Shown: piece after piece, positions 9,326 through 18,100 of the stretch | How the letters are laid out: the number at the start of each line of letters is the position of its first letter | Position numbering within the stretch: the stretch's first letter is position 1 | NCBI GenBank assembly: GCA_041484525.1 | Contig: JBGPHT010000021.1 | Coordinates: forward strand, 8,815 to 72,814 | Length of the DNA stretch: 64,000 nt | DNA from: JBGPHT01 sp041484525 | Lineage (GTDB): Bacteria; Acidobacteriota; Terriglobia; Bryobacterales; Bryobacteraceae | Reading direction: 5' to 3' | Notes under the pieces: generated by a model | Told to the model about the DNA's origin: nothing | Seen by the model: the letters and a program-made list of their open reading frames with translations, nothing else | Databases searched by the model: none | Position numbers and translations under genes: made by a program

Positions 9326-9604
9326 ATGAGCATGAGGCGAAATCCGAGCCCACTTGCCAGAGAGGATCTCCGCTTCAGGTGCAAACGCCGAATCGCATTT
9401 CTTTCCCTGGCCGGGGCAGTTCTCTTCGCCACGGTTTCGCAAGCAGGATGCCAGCGAATCGGGCCAGGAAAAGAAGCAGGATCTGAAGCCGCTGACACGA
9501 ACGCTCAGATCCAGGCGATTCACAGCATTATCTCGCTGCAGCGGCCCGTCGCATCTTCATTACACCCTCACTTGACTACGATCGTGCCCCGCATCAGATT
9601 GTGA
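9326..9604 (+). CDS. Hypothetical small lipoprotein (doubtful)
   Basis: A 92-residue frame with a basic start, a hydrophobic segment and a Cys in lipobox-like context (AGAVLFATVSQAGC). Nothing is recognisable after it. Its 3' end overlaps the opposite-strand cupredoxin gene by about 37 bp and no strong ribosome-binding site is seen, so it may be spurious. Confidence 0.25.
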   Translation: MSMRRNPSPLAREDLRFRCKRRIAFLSLAGAVLFATVSQAGCQRIGPGKEAGSEAADTNAQIQAIHSIISLQRPVASSLHPHLTTIVPRIRL

Positions 9605-9915
9605 CCCGCTCCACATGGGCGCGAGCACTCGAACGTGATGCGTCCCTTTTCCTTGGCGACGAATCGGACCCGCACCTCACCCTTGCCAGACTGCGGGATG
9701 GCCACATCGATGCCGGCGCCCGGAATCCGGAACCCATGGCCGGTGTCGTCGCTCGTCAATACAAACTCGATCAGATCGCCCTGCTTTACGGTGATCTTCG
9801 ACGGGTTGAAAGTGAAACGCTCGGCAACGATCGAGATCACGCGGTCCGGCTTGCGATCCGCCGGTTGCTGCGCGACGGATGACGCGCAGAGCAGAAAAAA
9901 CCCCAGAAGTCTCAT
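9568..9915 (-). CDS. Periplasmic CuA-type cupredoxin
   Basis: A 115-residue protein: signal peptide (MRLLGFFLLCASSVAQQ) then a single cupredoxin domain. It holds the full binuclear CuA ligand set seen in cytochrome c oxidase subunit II and nitrous-oxide reductase: His60 (DDTGHGF), then C97-x3-C101-x3-H105-x2-M108 in CSRPCGAGHNLM. It has no transmembrane helix or other oxidase subunit, so it is likely a free periplasmic electron carrier or copper-handling protein. The ATG at 9915 overlaps the stop of the porin gene in a TGATG arrangement, which suggests translational coupling. The longer upstream frame is not used. Confidence 0.82.
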   Translation of the reverse strand: MRLLGFFLLCASSVAQQPADRKPDRVISIVAERFTFNPSKITVKQGDLIEFVLTSDDTGHGFRIPGAGIDVAIPQSGKGEVRVRFVAKEKGRITFECSRPCGAGHNLMRGTIVVK

Positions 9916-11255
9916 CAGAACCACCATCCAATGCCCAGATTGATGCCGTCGATCGCTTGAACCACGGCGCTCGCATTGCGGTTGAAGGCGTAATCGAACT
10001 TGATGGCTACGTCGGCGTTCGGCTTGAAGGTCACGCCGGTGACCCATGAAGAGCGATTGAACTGGGGCAGCGGCACGTAGCCGTCCGGCATGCGGTGCCG
10101 GGTGTTGTACTTCTCGTACCGCGCGAAGAGGATCGCATCGTTGCGGGTCCGCCGCGGAAGCACATGGACGCCGGGCTCAAAGTAATATCCGCGCATCTGG
10201 CTGGCGACGTTCGGATTGGCGCCGGACTGCTGTTCGAGGCGCCAGTTGAGCTCGCCCGCCTGGCTGATCCAGGTATTCGCGAACAAGCCCCGGAAATCGA
10301 GGCGGCGGAAGCTGTAACGGCCGTCGACTTCGGCGATCGTCACGCCTGGATTCACGCCGGGCGTGTTGAAGCCGGCGTGTCCGGAGTAGATACTTGCGCC
10401 CAGCGTCATCCGCCTCACCCCGGCGTATTCCAGGCGGGCCACTTTTGCTGGGTTCCGAAACGAGGAATTGAAACCCGCGGTCCGGCCGCCGCTGATGCCC
10501 GTCGCCGCATCGAAGCGGCTGGCATCCAGAGAGGACGTCAGGTAGGCGCGATAGCGGAGGCCGCGGCCGATGTCGCCGGTGAAGCCGAAGCCCAATTCAC
10601 GCCAGGTGGTGGGAATGATGGCGGTCTCGACGAAGGGACGCTCGACTCCATTGAACGCCGGCGGTTCGTGCCGCTCATTGATGATGCCGACCGGTGTCAG
10701 CATCAGGCCGGCTCGCAGGTTGAACGCGGGCTTGATGAGGAAGTCCAGATAGGCTTGCTCGACGGCTACCTCGCCCGATTCCTCGCCGCCTTCCACAATC
10801 GCATGCTCCACCTCGAGTTCACTCCAGAACTTGATCCGGTCTGAGAAGCTGTGCCCGAACAGCAGGACAAACCGGTGCAAGTCGGGCCGGAAAGGCTGCC
10901 CGGCATCCTTGTTGAGATGGAAATCCATATAGCCCGCGACGGGCAGTCGCGTCTCCGCCTCGGGCGAGGCTTGATTGCCTGCGACGGAAACGGGCTGCAG
11001 CGTTGGAGCAGGAGGCTGAATTTCCGATGCGGGCCTTCCCTCGATAACCTGGGCCATCTTCTTCTCGAGCGAGTCCAGACGGCTTACGAGATCCTGTGCG
11101 CGGTTCTCGCGGCCGAAAGCCGGATCGATGAGCTGCATCTTCTGTTCCAGTTCGGCGATGCGACGCTCCAGGTCGCTCGGGCTCGGCCCTTGAGCTTGAG
11201 TAAGGAAGGGAAGTCCGGCGAGGAGGCAGTGCAGCGCAACTCTATACTTCACCAT
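9915..11255 (-). CDS. Outer-membrane porin-like beta-barrel protein with N-terminal coiled coil
   Basis: About 446 residues. The order is signal peptide (MVKYRVALHCLLAGLPFLTQAQG), coiled coil (SDLERRIAELEQKMQ and SRLDSLEKKMAQV), a Pro-rich linker, then a beta-barrel rich in alternating aromatic strands and ending in GIGWWF. This matches Acidobacteriota proteins of phosphate-selective or OprB-type porin architecture, with a periplasmic coiled coil that may contact peptidoglycan. The substrate is unknown. It is the first gene of a two-gene operon with the CuA cupredoxin and is divergent from a metal-type regulator. I chose ATG 11255 because it opens the signal peptide and has AGGGGA upstream. 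Confidence 0.78.
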   Translation of the reverse strand: MVKYRVALHCLLAGLPFLTQAQGPSPSDLERRIAELEQKMQLIDPAFGRENRAQDLVSRLDSLEKKMAQVIEGRPASEIQPPAPTLQPVSVAGNQASPEAETRLPVAGYMDFHLNKDAGQPFRPDLHRFVLLFGHSFSDRIKFWSELEVEHAIVEGGEESGEVAVEQAYLDFLIKPAFNLRAGLMLTPVGIINERHEPPAFNGVERPFVETAIIPTTWRELGFGFTGDIGRGLRYRAYLTSSLDASRFDAATGISGGRTAGFNSSFRNPAKVARLEYAGVRRMTLGASIYSGHAGFNTPGVNPGVTIAEVDGRYSFRRLDFRGLFANTWISQAGELNWRLEQQSGANPNVASQMRGYYFEPGVHVLPRRTRNDAILFARYEKYNTRHRMPDGYVPLPQFNRSSWVTGVTFKPNADVAIKFDYAFNRNASAVVQAIDGINLGIGWWF

Positions 11256-11315
11256 GGAGTGATCCCCTATGTAAGGTATAGTGAAGATCATAGCATTAAA
11301 CATAGTGAAGTACAG
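11242..11315. promoter_or_regulatory. Divergent promoter region with three copies of a GTGAAG motif
   Basis: Between and just into the divergent genes lie ATAGTGAAG at 11278-11286 and 11302-11310 (24 bp apart, same direction) and an inverted copy CTATACTTCAC at 11242-11252. GTGAAGTACAG at 11305-11315 matches the inverted copy at 10 of 11 bases. These could be operator half-sites for the adjacent DtxR-family regulator. This is inference only. Confidence 0.35.
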
Positions 11316-11323
11316 GATGAAGC

Positions 11324-12043
11324 GTGAAGATCACCATTTCCAAAGAGAACTACCTGAAGACCATTGCCGAGGCGGAGTCAGAGGGGGAGACCGTCATCGC
11401 GGCGACCCTCGCGCGCTGGCTGCAGATTACTCCGCCGGCAGTGACGGCGGGCGTCCAGCGCTTGAAGCGAGACGGTCTGATCCGGGTCGGCAAGGAGGGG
11501 AGAATCTCGCTGACCAAGCCGGGCCGTGACATCGCGGACCGGCTGTTGCATCGTCACCACCTGATCGAGCGCATGCTCACCGAGATGTTCGGCATGGAGT
11601 GGTACAAGGTCCACGACGAAGCGGAGCGGCTGGAACACGCGGTGTCCGAAGATTTCGAGCGGAGGCTGGTCGCGGTGCTTGGAACCGGAAAGACCTGCCC
11701 GCACGGGAATTCGGTACGGGCCGACACCCAGCAGGACCGCCGCAAGCGAGGCTGGATTCTACTCGATGAGGTGAGGTCTCCCGACGAATTCCAACTGGTC
11801 AGCGTGTATGAGCGGGACCGTCAGATGATGGAGTTTCTCGACAATCTGCAACTTAGACCGGGCGTCTCATTCTCGTGGGTGGGCCGCAATTATGATGAGA
11901 CCGTCACCCTTCAGATGAAGGGCCGGAGGGTCCAGTTGGGTGCGCCGGTCGCCAGGCGGGTTTGGGTCGCGCGGCGCACCAGCGCTTCGGACTTTCAACG
12001 CACACCGGTGAAGGCAAAAACGGGCAAGGTTCCAAAGGACTAG
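11324..12043 (+). CDS. DtxR/MntR-family metal-dependent transcriptional regulator
   Basis: A 239-residue protein starting at GTG 11324 (AGGA nine bases upstream). Residues 1-65 form the winged helix (ATLARWLQITPPAVTAGVQRLKRDGLIRV). Residues 66-125 form the metal and dimer domain with the family's ligand-rich helices (HRHHLIERMLTEMFGMEW, then VHDEAERLEHAVSEDFERRL). The C-terminal part (PGVSFSWVGRNYDETVTLQMKGRRVQLG) is an SH3/FeoA-like domain. Such proteins repress metal uptake genes when bound to Mn(II) or Fe(II). Here it faces the porin-cupredoxin operon, which is the likeliest target besides itself. Whether it senses manganese, iron or another metal cannot be told. Confidence 0.86.
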   Translation: MKITISKENYLKTIAEAESEGETVIAATLARWLQITPPAVTAGVQRLKRDGLIRVGKEGRISLTKPGRDIADRLLHRHHLIERMLTEMFGMEWYKVHDEAERLEHAVSEDFERRLVAVLGTGKTCPHGNSVRADTQQDRRKRGWILLDEVRSPDEFQLVSVYERDRQMMEFLDNLQLRPGVSFSWVGRNYDETVTLQMKGRRVQLGAPVARRVWVARRTSASDFQRTPVKAKTGKVPKD

Positions 12044-12328
12044 CGCGATTCTACCCGTCGCCGCGTGGCCCATTTTCCAGAGAATCGAGGGTTGTAAGAT
12101 CTCCTGTGGGGAGGCCGTAAACTGCCACTTCTACCATGACGGTGCGCGCCCGAAACCGAATTCCGTATCGCTTCGACTTGAGATTGGCTGGCGTTGTCTC
12201 AGAATACGTGTGCGAGTCGGCCACACCCAGTCGACGCCGGCGCCGAAGCATTGTCGCGAGGGGGCGGAATCGGCATCCACAGCGCGAGTCATCTAATAAG
12301 GGTGCTATGTTCTCTCTGTGAGGGTGCG

Positions 12329-13312
12329 GTGGACTGGAAGTTGATGGATGACCCGGCGAACATTGAAAACCGGAACGCTGGAAACGGCGGCGATCTGGTG
12401 AAGCATACAGTGTATCTCGCATTACTTCGCTATCTACTTGCACACGAGCCGTGGAGCGAAGGTCTACTCTTGAGAGAGTGCCACGCCGGGCAGGGTGTCT
12501 ATCTCATCGCTGACGGCGATTCGCGGTCCCGGTTGCTCTCCTGCCTGTACTCAGATCCGACCGGCAGTAGCCAGGTTCTGCTTCAGAGTGCCCAGCGGAG
12601 TGCCTTGGACGCATTGGGCTGTTGGCAGTCAGGTGCAGAGCGACTCCATTGGTACGCTGGATCAGCGCTCATCAATGCTATTGCGCTTGGCGACATTCAG
12701 AGTAACTCGCACAAATTGGAACTCTACGAATGGCTGCCTGAAACACGGCAAATCCTTCGGTCTGTTCTCGCTGCCGCGCAACGGGAGCCCCATCTATCGT
12801 GGAGCGTTCTACCGGAAGAGCAACAAGGCCGCGAATTTGATGGTGAGGCATACATCGAGCGAAATATTGGGCGCTTGGGAAAGCAGAACGTTGTGCTGCT
12901 CGATCCGTTTGCGATGTGGCGCCAGCCCGCGGACCAGCGTAAGCGCAATCGCTACTGTGCGATCATTGAGGGCTTGGTCAACCGTGGCCCCGATGCTCCT
13001 TCACTCGTTCTGTTCTGGACCTGGGGCCGAGCGTTTCCAATCGCGGACGGCGATCTGGACGGCACTGCGACGCTCGTCAGAAACGGCTATGCCGCTCTAA
13101 AGGCCAAGCTCCACAACGCGGGATTCCATTTCGTGCTTGTCAAGTGGCGATGGGGTCTTCAGTTCGCAATGTGGGTTGTAGTGCCTGTTGGTCACCTCAC
13201 GGCATTGCGGGATAACATTGACCTCCACTGTCGGTTGCTATCGAATCACCTGATCCAAAACGGGTGCAGCCAAAGTCTGAGCCGTCCGCAAATCGAAGTT
13301 GCCATCGACTGA
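12329..13312 (+). CDS. Solitary RlmJ-like methyltransferase-fold protein
   Basis: About 327 residues. Near the N-terminus NRNAGNGGDLVKHTVYLALLRYL and ECHAGQGVY resemble the RHAGNFADVLKH and THAGxG motifs of RlmJ, the 23S rRNA A2030 N6-methyltransferase. A motif-IV-like NVVLLDPFAMW replaces the canonical [DN]PPY, as in TcmP-like relatives. Catalysis by the standard N6 mechanism is therefore uncertain. GTG 12329 has GAGGG four bases upstream; ATG 12344 is an alternative. The gene stands alone, is more AT-rich than its neighbours and sits between a regulator and a decayed fragment, which suggests horizontal acquisition. Its role (nucleic-acid modification, defence accessory or other) is open. 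Confidence 0.55.
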   Translation: MDWKLMDDPANIENRNAGNGGDLVKHTVYLALLRYLLAHEPWSEGLLLRECHAGQGVYLIADGDSRSRLLSCLYSDPTGSSQVLLQSAQRSALDALGCWQSGAERLHWYAGSALINAIALGDIQSNSHKLELYEWLPETRQILRSVLAAAQREPHLSWSVLPEEQQGREFDGEAYIERNIGRLGKQNVVLLDPFAMWRQPADQRKRNRYCAIIEGLVNRGPDAPSLVLFWTWGRAFPIADGDLDGTATLVRNGYAALKAKLHNAGFHFVLVKWRWGLQFAMWVVVPVGHLTALRDNIDLHCRLLSNHLIQNGCSQSLSRPQIEVAID

Positions 13313-13407
13313 GCTCTTCCAGAGTCTCTAGAAAGCGAGAATCCTACCCGAGGGTTCCCTCAAGATTCCCCTGCCCTTGAGATTAGCGGGCTGCATCTCG
13401 GAGATAT

Positions 13408-13593
13408 CTAAAGTTGCGGGATGGGATTGATCAGATATAAGCCACGGTTTGGGTGACTAACATTTAGAGTGACACCGATTGCCGTGATCGTGAACGCCGC
13501 ATCAGTAAAGGCGCTACCGTTGAGCGTGCCGCTACCGGTCGTACTGATGGTAATCAAAATCGGGGTGGCGAAATGCACTGAGGGAACATCCAA
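13408..13593 (-). pseudogene. Fragment of a secreted PEP-CTERM-type protein
   Basis: A 61-residue frame contains STTGSGTLNGSAFTDAAFTI, a phrase typical of the opening beta-strands of acidobacterial and planctomycetal PEP-CTERM secreted proteins. It has no signal peptide and ends soon afterwards, so I read it as a truncated remnant. Confidence 0.35.
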
Positions 13594-13716
13594 GGATAAG
13601 TATAAGTAGCTGGTTCCGCATCGAAATTTTATGTGTCAGTGAGACGTCCCAATGCTCTCATGTCCGTTTGAATCAGGTCAATACTTCGTAGTGCCTGAAG
13701 TGCCCCTCAGAATGGC
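13594..13716. other. Intergenic remainder with no visible feature
   Basis: Nothing is seen here. Together with 13313-13407 it makes up the flanks of the PEP-CTERM-like fragment, and the stretch as a whole appears to be decayed DNA. Confidence 0.3.
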
Positions 13717-15162
13717 TCACGCGAAACCCAGTTCCCGGATCGCCTCGCCCGCGCCCTTGAGATTGGCCAGCTTCATCTCGGAATACTTGCGCGAGAGAAT
13801 CACGCCGTCGGCGCCCCCACGGAAGGCGGCGAGCACGGCCCCTTTAGTTCCATCGGGTGTCGACTTGCTCGACGTGGCGGCGGTCGGGATGTCGATATCG
13901 ATGCCCGGCCAGAGCTGCGTTTTCGTGCCGTTGAGCGCTTCCCGCGCGCGCCTGGCTTCGCGGTAGACGTAATCCGGCGAGAAGCCCGTCTTGGCCAGAT
14001 CGGCGAGCGGCTTTTCCTGTTTGTAATCGAGCACGCGGTAGTGGAAGTCGAGCAACTCCTGTGCGGGCACGTCGGCGAACATGGTCTGTCCCATGCCGCG
14101 GACGAAGTTGGCCATGCGCTCGCCGCCGCAGTTGTGGTACATCACTATCTTGAGGAAGTCCGACCACTTCGAAATCTCCGAGAGGTCCTGCTCGGCGCGG
14201 TAAATCGGACTGAACGAATTGTGGTGCCAGATGTGCCAGCCGATGCCGAGTGACGGCTTCACCGCGTGGACCTTGTTATACATGGCGGCGTAGGTTTCGC
14301 GCAGGCTGTCGGTCCACAACATTTCCCACGCCAGCAGTTCGGGGTAGCGCAGCATGAGGCGCCACACCTGGACGTAGTAGCCGTCGATGGGGCGGCGGCC
14401 CTGGCGCGCGCCCTGCACGAATTGCGCCAGCGCGCGAAAGCCTTCGCGGGCGCGGTCCGGGTTGATGCCGCGCTCGCGGGCCTTGCGCTCGCAGAACTGA
14501 CAGAAGCAGGTGACGGCGCCGGGATTATTCCCGCTCAGCATATTGCTGAACGCGCCTTGCCGCTCCGAGCCCCACATGATGCCGTCGATTTCGTAGGAGC
14601 GGGCATAATCCTCCACCGTGCCCAGCAGCCAGTTGCGGTAGTTCGGATTGTTGAAGCAGAGCGTGGCGGGGGTGTTGCCGTCGAGTTGCTTTTCGGAAGC
14701 CTGATCCACGTGCGGCACGTTCCGCGACCAGACGTCCTCAAACCAGCAGATGGTCTTCATGCCGCGCTTGCGGGCGGCGGGAAGCACGGTTTCGAGGACA
14801 TCGAAATCGCCCAGGTCCGTGGCGCGGAAATCCTGCAGCACGGTGTCCTTGTAGTATTCCGGGTGCGTCTTGGTGTAGCTACCGCCGCGGAAAGTATCGG
14901 TGTCGTACTGCTGTTTGCCGTGATCGGGCAGCGGCTGCCCCGGGACCTGCCGCCCCGCGATGCCGCGGCCGTACGTGAAGGTAGCGACGAACAGCGTGTT
15001 GATGGAAGCGTCGCGCTGAAATTCGTCGAGCACGCGGTCCACGCCCTCGTCGGCGAAAGAAACCGCGCCCACCTGGATGCCGATCGTCTTCGAGACCGCG
15101 GGCGCTGGCGCGGCGGCCATTGCTCCGGCCGCGGTGGTTTGAAGAAACGTTCGTCGGTTCAT
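13717..15162 (-). CDS. Tat-exported glycosidase-like TIM-barrel protein
   Basis: A 481-residue protein with a twin-arginine signal (MNRRTFLQTTAAGAMAAAPA). The mature part reads as a TIM barrel of the glycoside-hydrolase-like type found in Solibacter and planctomycetes: MKTICWFEDVWSRN, YEIDGIMWGSERQGAFSN, a Cys cluster TCFCQFCERKARERGINP, GIGWHIWHHNSFSP and GADGVILSRKYSEM near the end. The Glu of MWGSERQG and Asp or Glu residues on later strands could be catalytic, but this was not checked against a structure. It starts 5 bp after the BNR-repeat gene, so the two probably form an operon. A polysaccharide or glycoside role is inferred. Confidence 0.7.
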   Translation of the reverse strand: MNRRTFLQTTAAGAMAAAPAPAVSKTIGIQVGAVSFADEGVDRVLDEFQRDASINTLFVATFTYGRGIAGRQVPGQPLPDHGKQQYDTDTFRGGSYTKTHPEYYKDTVLQDFRATDLGDFDVLETVLPAARKRGMKTICWFEDVWSRNVPHVDQASEKQLDGNTPATLCFNNPNYRNWLLGTVEDYARSYEIDGIMWGSERQGAFSNMLSGNNPGAVTCFCQFCERKARERGINPDRAREGFRALAQFVQGARQGRRPIDGYYVQVWRLMLRYPELLAWEMLWTDSLRETYAAMYNKVHAVKPSLGIGWHIWHHNSFSPIYRAEQDLSEISKWSDFLKIVMYHNCGGERMANFVRGMGQTMFADVPAQELLDFHYRVLDYKQEKPLADLAKTGFSPDYVYREARRAREALNGTKTQLWPGIDIDIPTAATSSKSTPDGTKGAVLAAFRGGADGVILSRKYSEMKLANLKGAGEAIRELGFA

Positions 15163-15167
15163 GTCTC

Positions 15168-18100
15168 TTACTCCGGCCTTTCCGTGGTTCGTGTCTCGGT
15201 CGTAGTCGGAAGCAGTTCCTTCAAGTTGCGCTCCGTAAGCAGCCTATTCACTGCCGGCAACCCGGTCTTCAGCGCCTGATCGAGCGCCGTCTTCTCGGCT
15301 GCCAACTGGTCCGACAGATCCTTGAAAACCGTGTACGAGGCCGCCGTCGGTTTGCCGTCGCCACGCTCGACGCTCCCGCCCAACGCCGCCATCTTATTGT
15401 TCAACTCGATCGGAAAGTTGAGCGGGTCCTGACCCGACCGGTTGCGGACCTGGTAGACATCCTCTTCAATCCGGTTGAGCTTCTCGCGGAACTGGTCGAG
15501 AGCCGCCTTCAGCACGCTATCCTGGTTGCTCTTGAGCCGCTCCTCCATCTGCTTCTTCAACTCGCGGATGACGATCACGATCTCGTTGGCCTCGGTCACT
15601 TTGTCCCGGACCTTCGCGGCCAGATCGAACTGCTCGCGCAGGTCGGCGATGGTTACGGTATCGATGCGCGGGTCTTTCTGCAGCTCGATTTTGTCGGTGA
15701 GGGTTTTTCCGTTGGCCGTGAGGCGGACGGTGTACTGCCCGGGAACCGCCGTGGGGCCGGACGCGGGCTGCGCGCCCCACATAATCATGCCTTCGAAAAT
15801 CTTGGCGCCGGGATAGCGGCCGTCCCATTGGAAGCGATTGATCCCTGCCTTACGCGGGACCGGCGGACTGCCGCCGCCGCGGCCGCCACGACCCCCGCCG
15901 CCTCCCCCTTCTTCGACAGGAGTCTCGTCCGCGCTAGCCGAGCCGCGTCCGCCACGCCCGCCGGCCCGCTTATCATCCTCGGCGCTGCCGGTGAACGTGC
16001 GGATCACCTGCCCTTTGCCATCCAGGACCTCGACCGTCACCTTGTCGGCCGCCTGCTTGAGGAAGTAATCGATGCGCGCCGCGTTCACGTTGCGCACCGC
16101 CGGCGGACCGTGGAACAGGAATGCCTCGCTGGTCTGAATCTCGGGCTTCAACTGGCGCAGCGGGTTGATGTCATCCAGCACGTAGAACGAGCGGCCGTGC
16201 GTCGCGATCGCCAGATCGTTGCCTTCGATCGTCAGATCCGGCACCTGCGTGTCCGGCAGGTTGAGCCGGATCGACTGCCAGTTGTCGCCGTCATCGAATG
16301 AAACGTAAATTCCGTGCTCGGCGCCGGCGAAGAGAAGGCCGGGACGCACCGGGTCCTCGCGCACGGCGTGCACGAAATCGTTTTCCGCGATGCCGGCGAC
16401 GATCTTGGTCCACGTCTTGCCGTAGTCCCTGGTTTTCCAGATGTACGGCTTGCGATCGTCGTTCTGGTAGTTCTTCACGGCGACGTACGCCGCACCGGCG
16501 GAATGCGGCGATGCGTCGATCAGGCTGACGCGGGCGAAATCGGGCATGCCGGGCGGCGTGACCTTGGTCCAGTTCTTGCCGCCATCGCGCGTCAGGTAGA
16601 CCAGGCCGTCGTCGGAGCCGGTCCAGATGGTGTTGACCTCTTTTCGCGAGGGCGCGATGGTGTAAATCGTGGCGAAGATTTCGGGGCCGTTCTGATCGTG
16701 CGTGATGGGGCCGCCCGAATCGCCCAGCGTCTTGGGATCGGCGCGCGTCAGGTCGGGCGAGATCATCTGCCAGCTATGGCCTTCGTCGGTCGTCTTCCAG
16801 AGGTGCTGCGACGAGGTGTAGATCACGTCCGGATTGAGCGGCGAAAAAACGATGGGGAAAGTCCACTGCCAGCGCTCCTTGAGCGAGCCGGCCGATTCGC
16901 CGGAGAAAAAGAGCGGGTAGACCTGCACGTCGCGCGTGTAACCGGAGCGGCGGTCGAAGCGGGTGAGCAGGGCGCCCTGGCTGCCCGCATAAAAGATGTT
17001 GGGGTTGGTGGGATGCGGCGCGATGTAGCCGCTTTCGCCGCCGCCCACTGAGTAGGTGGGGGCGCCGCCGCGGCCGCCGCCTCCGCCACTCCCGCGACCG
17101 CCCGCGACCGCGCTCGAAACGCAAATGGTGGAACTGTCCTGCTGCGCGCCGCAGACGTGGTACGGAATATCGCGAGTGGTGGCGACGTGGTAAAGCTGCG
17201 CGGTGGCGTACTGCTGACCCGTCCAGCTCTGGCCGCCGTTGATTGAAACGTTGCCCCCGCCGTCGTTGCTTTCGAGCATGCGCTGCGGGTTTGCGGGGTC
17301 GATCCACAGGTCGTGATTATCGCCGTGCGGCGTGGCGATGGTGCGGTAGGTCTTGCCGCCGTCGATCGATTTGTAGAAGCCGGTGTTGAGGACGTAAATC
17401 GTGTCCTTCGCCTTAGGGTCGGCGTAGATGCGGCTGTAGTAGAAGGCGCGCTGGCGCAGACGGCGGTCGTCCGAAACTTTCTTCCAGGTGGCGCCCGCAT
17501 CGTCCGAAACGAAAACACCGCCGTCCTCGTTTTCGACGATGGCGTAGACGCGTTTCGAATCGCCACCGGAGACGGCGACGCCGATTTTGCCGATCACTCC
17601 CGGGGGCAGGCCGGGGTTGCGCGTGATCTCGACCCAGTGATCGCCGCCGTCTTCCGATTTAAACAGGCCGCTACGATAGCCGCCGCTCGACAGGGTCCAG
17701 GATGTGCGGTAGACATCCCAGATGGCGGCGTAGAGCACCTTCGGGTCGTTGGGATCCATCGAGAGGTCGACGGCGCCGGCACGATCGTCGCGGTAGAGAA
17801 TCTTCTCCCACGTCTTGCCGCCGTCCTTCGAGCGGAAGACGCCGCGCTCCACGTTGGGGCCGTAGGGATGGCCGAGCGCGGCCACATAAACGATATCCGG
17901 ATTGGTGGGATGGATGCGGATGCGCGAGATGGCCTGTGTATCATCCAGGCCCACGTGCAGCCAGGTCTTGCCGGCATCGGTGGATTTGTAGACGCCGTCA
18001 CCCTGCATGATGTTGCCGCGCAGTTCGGTTTCGCCCATCCCCATGTACACCACGTCCGGATTGGAAGGCGCGACGGCGACAGCGCCCACGGAGGAACTCT

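Noticed and set aside
14266..16301. Two long plus-strand frames
   Set aside because: Shadows of the Tat glycosidase-like and BNR genes, with composition typical of antisense reading in GC-rich DNA.
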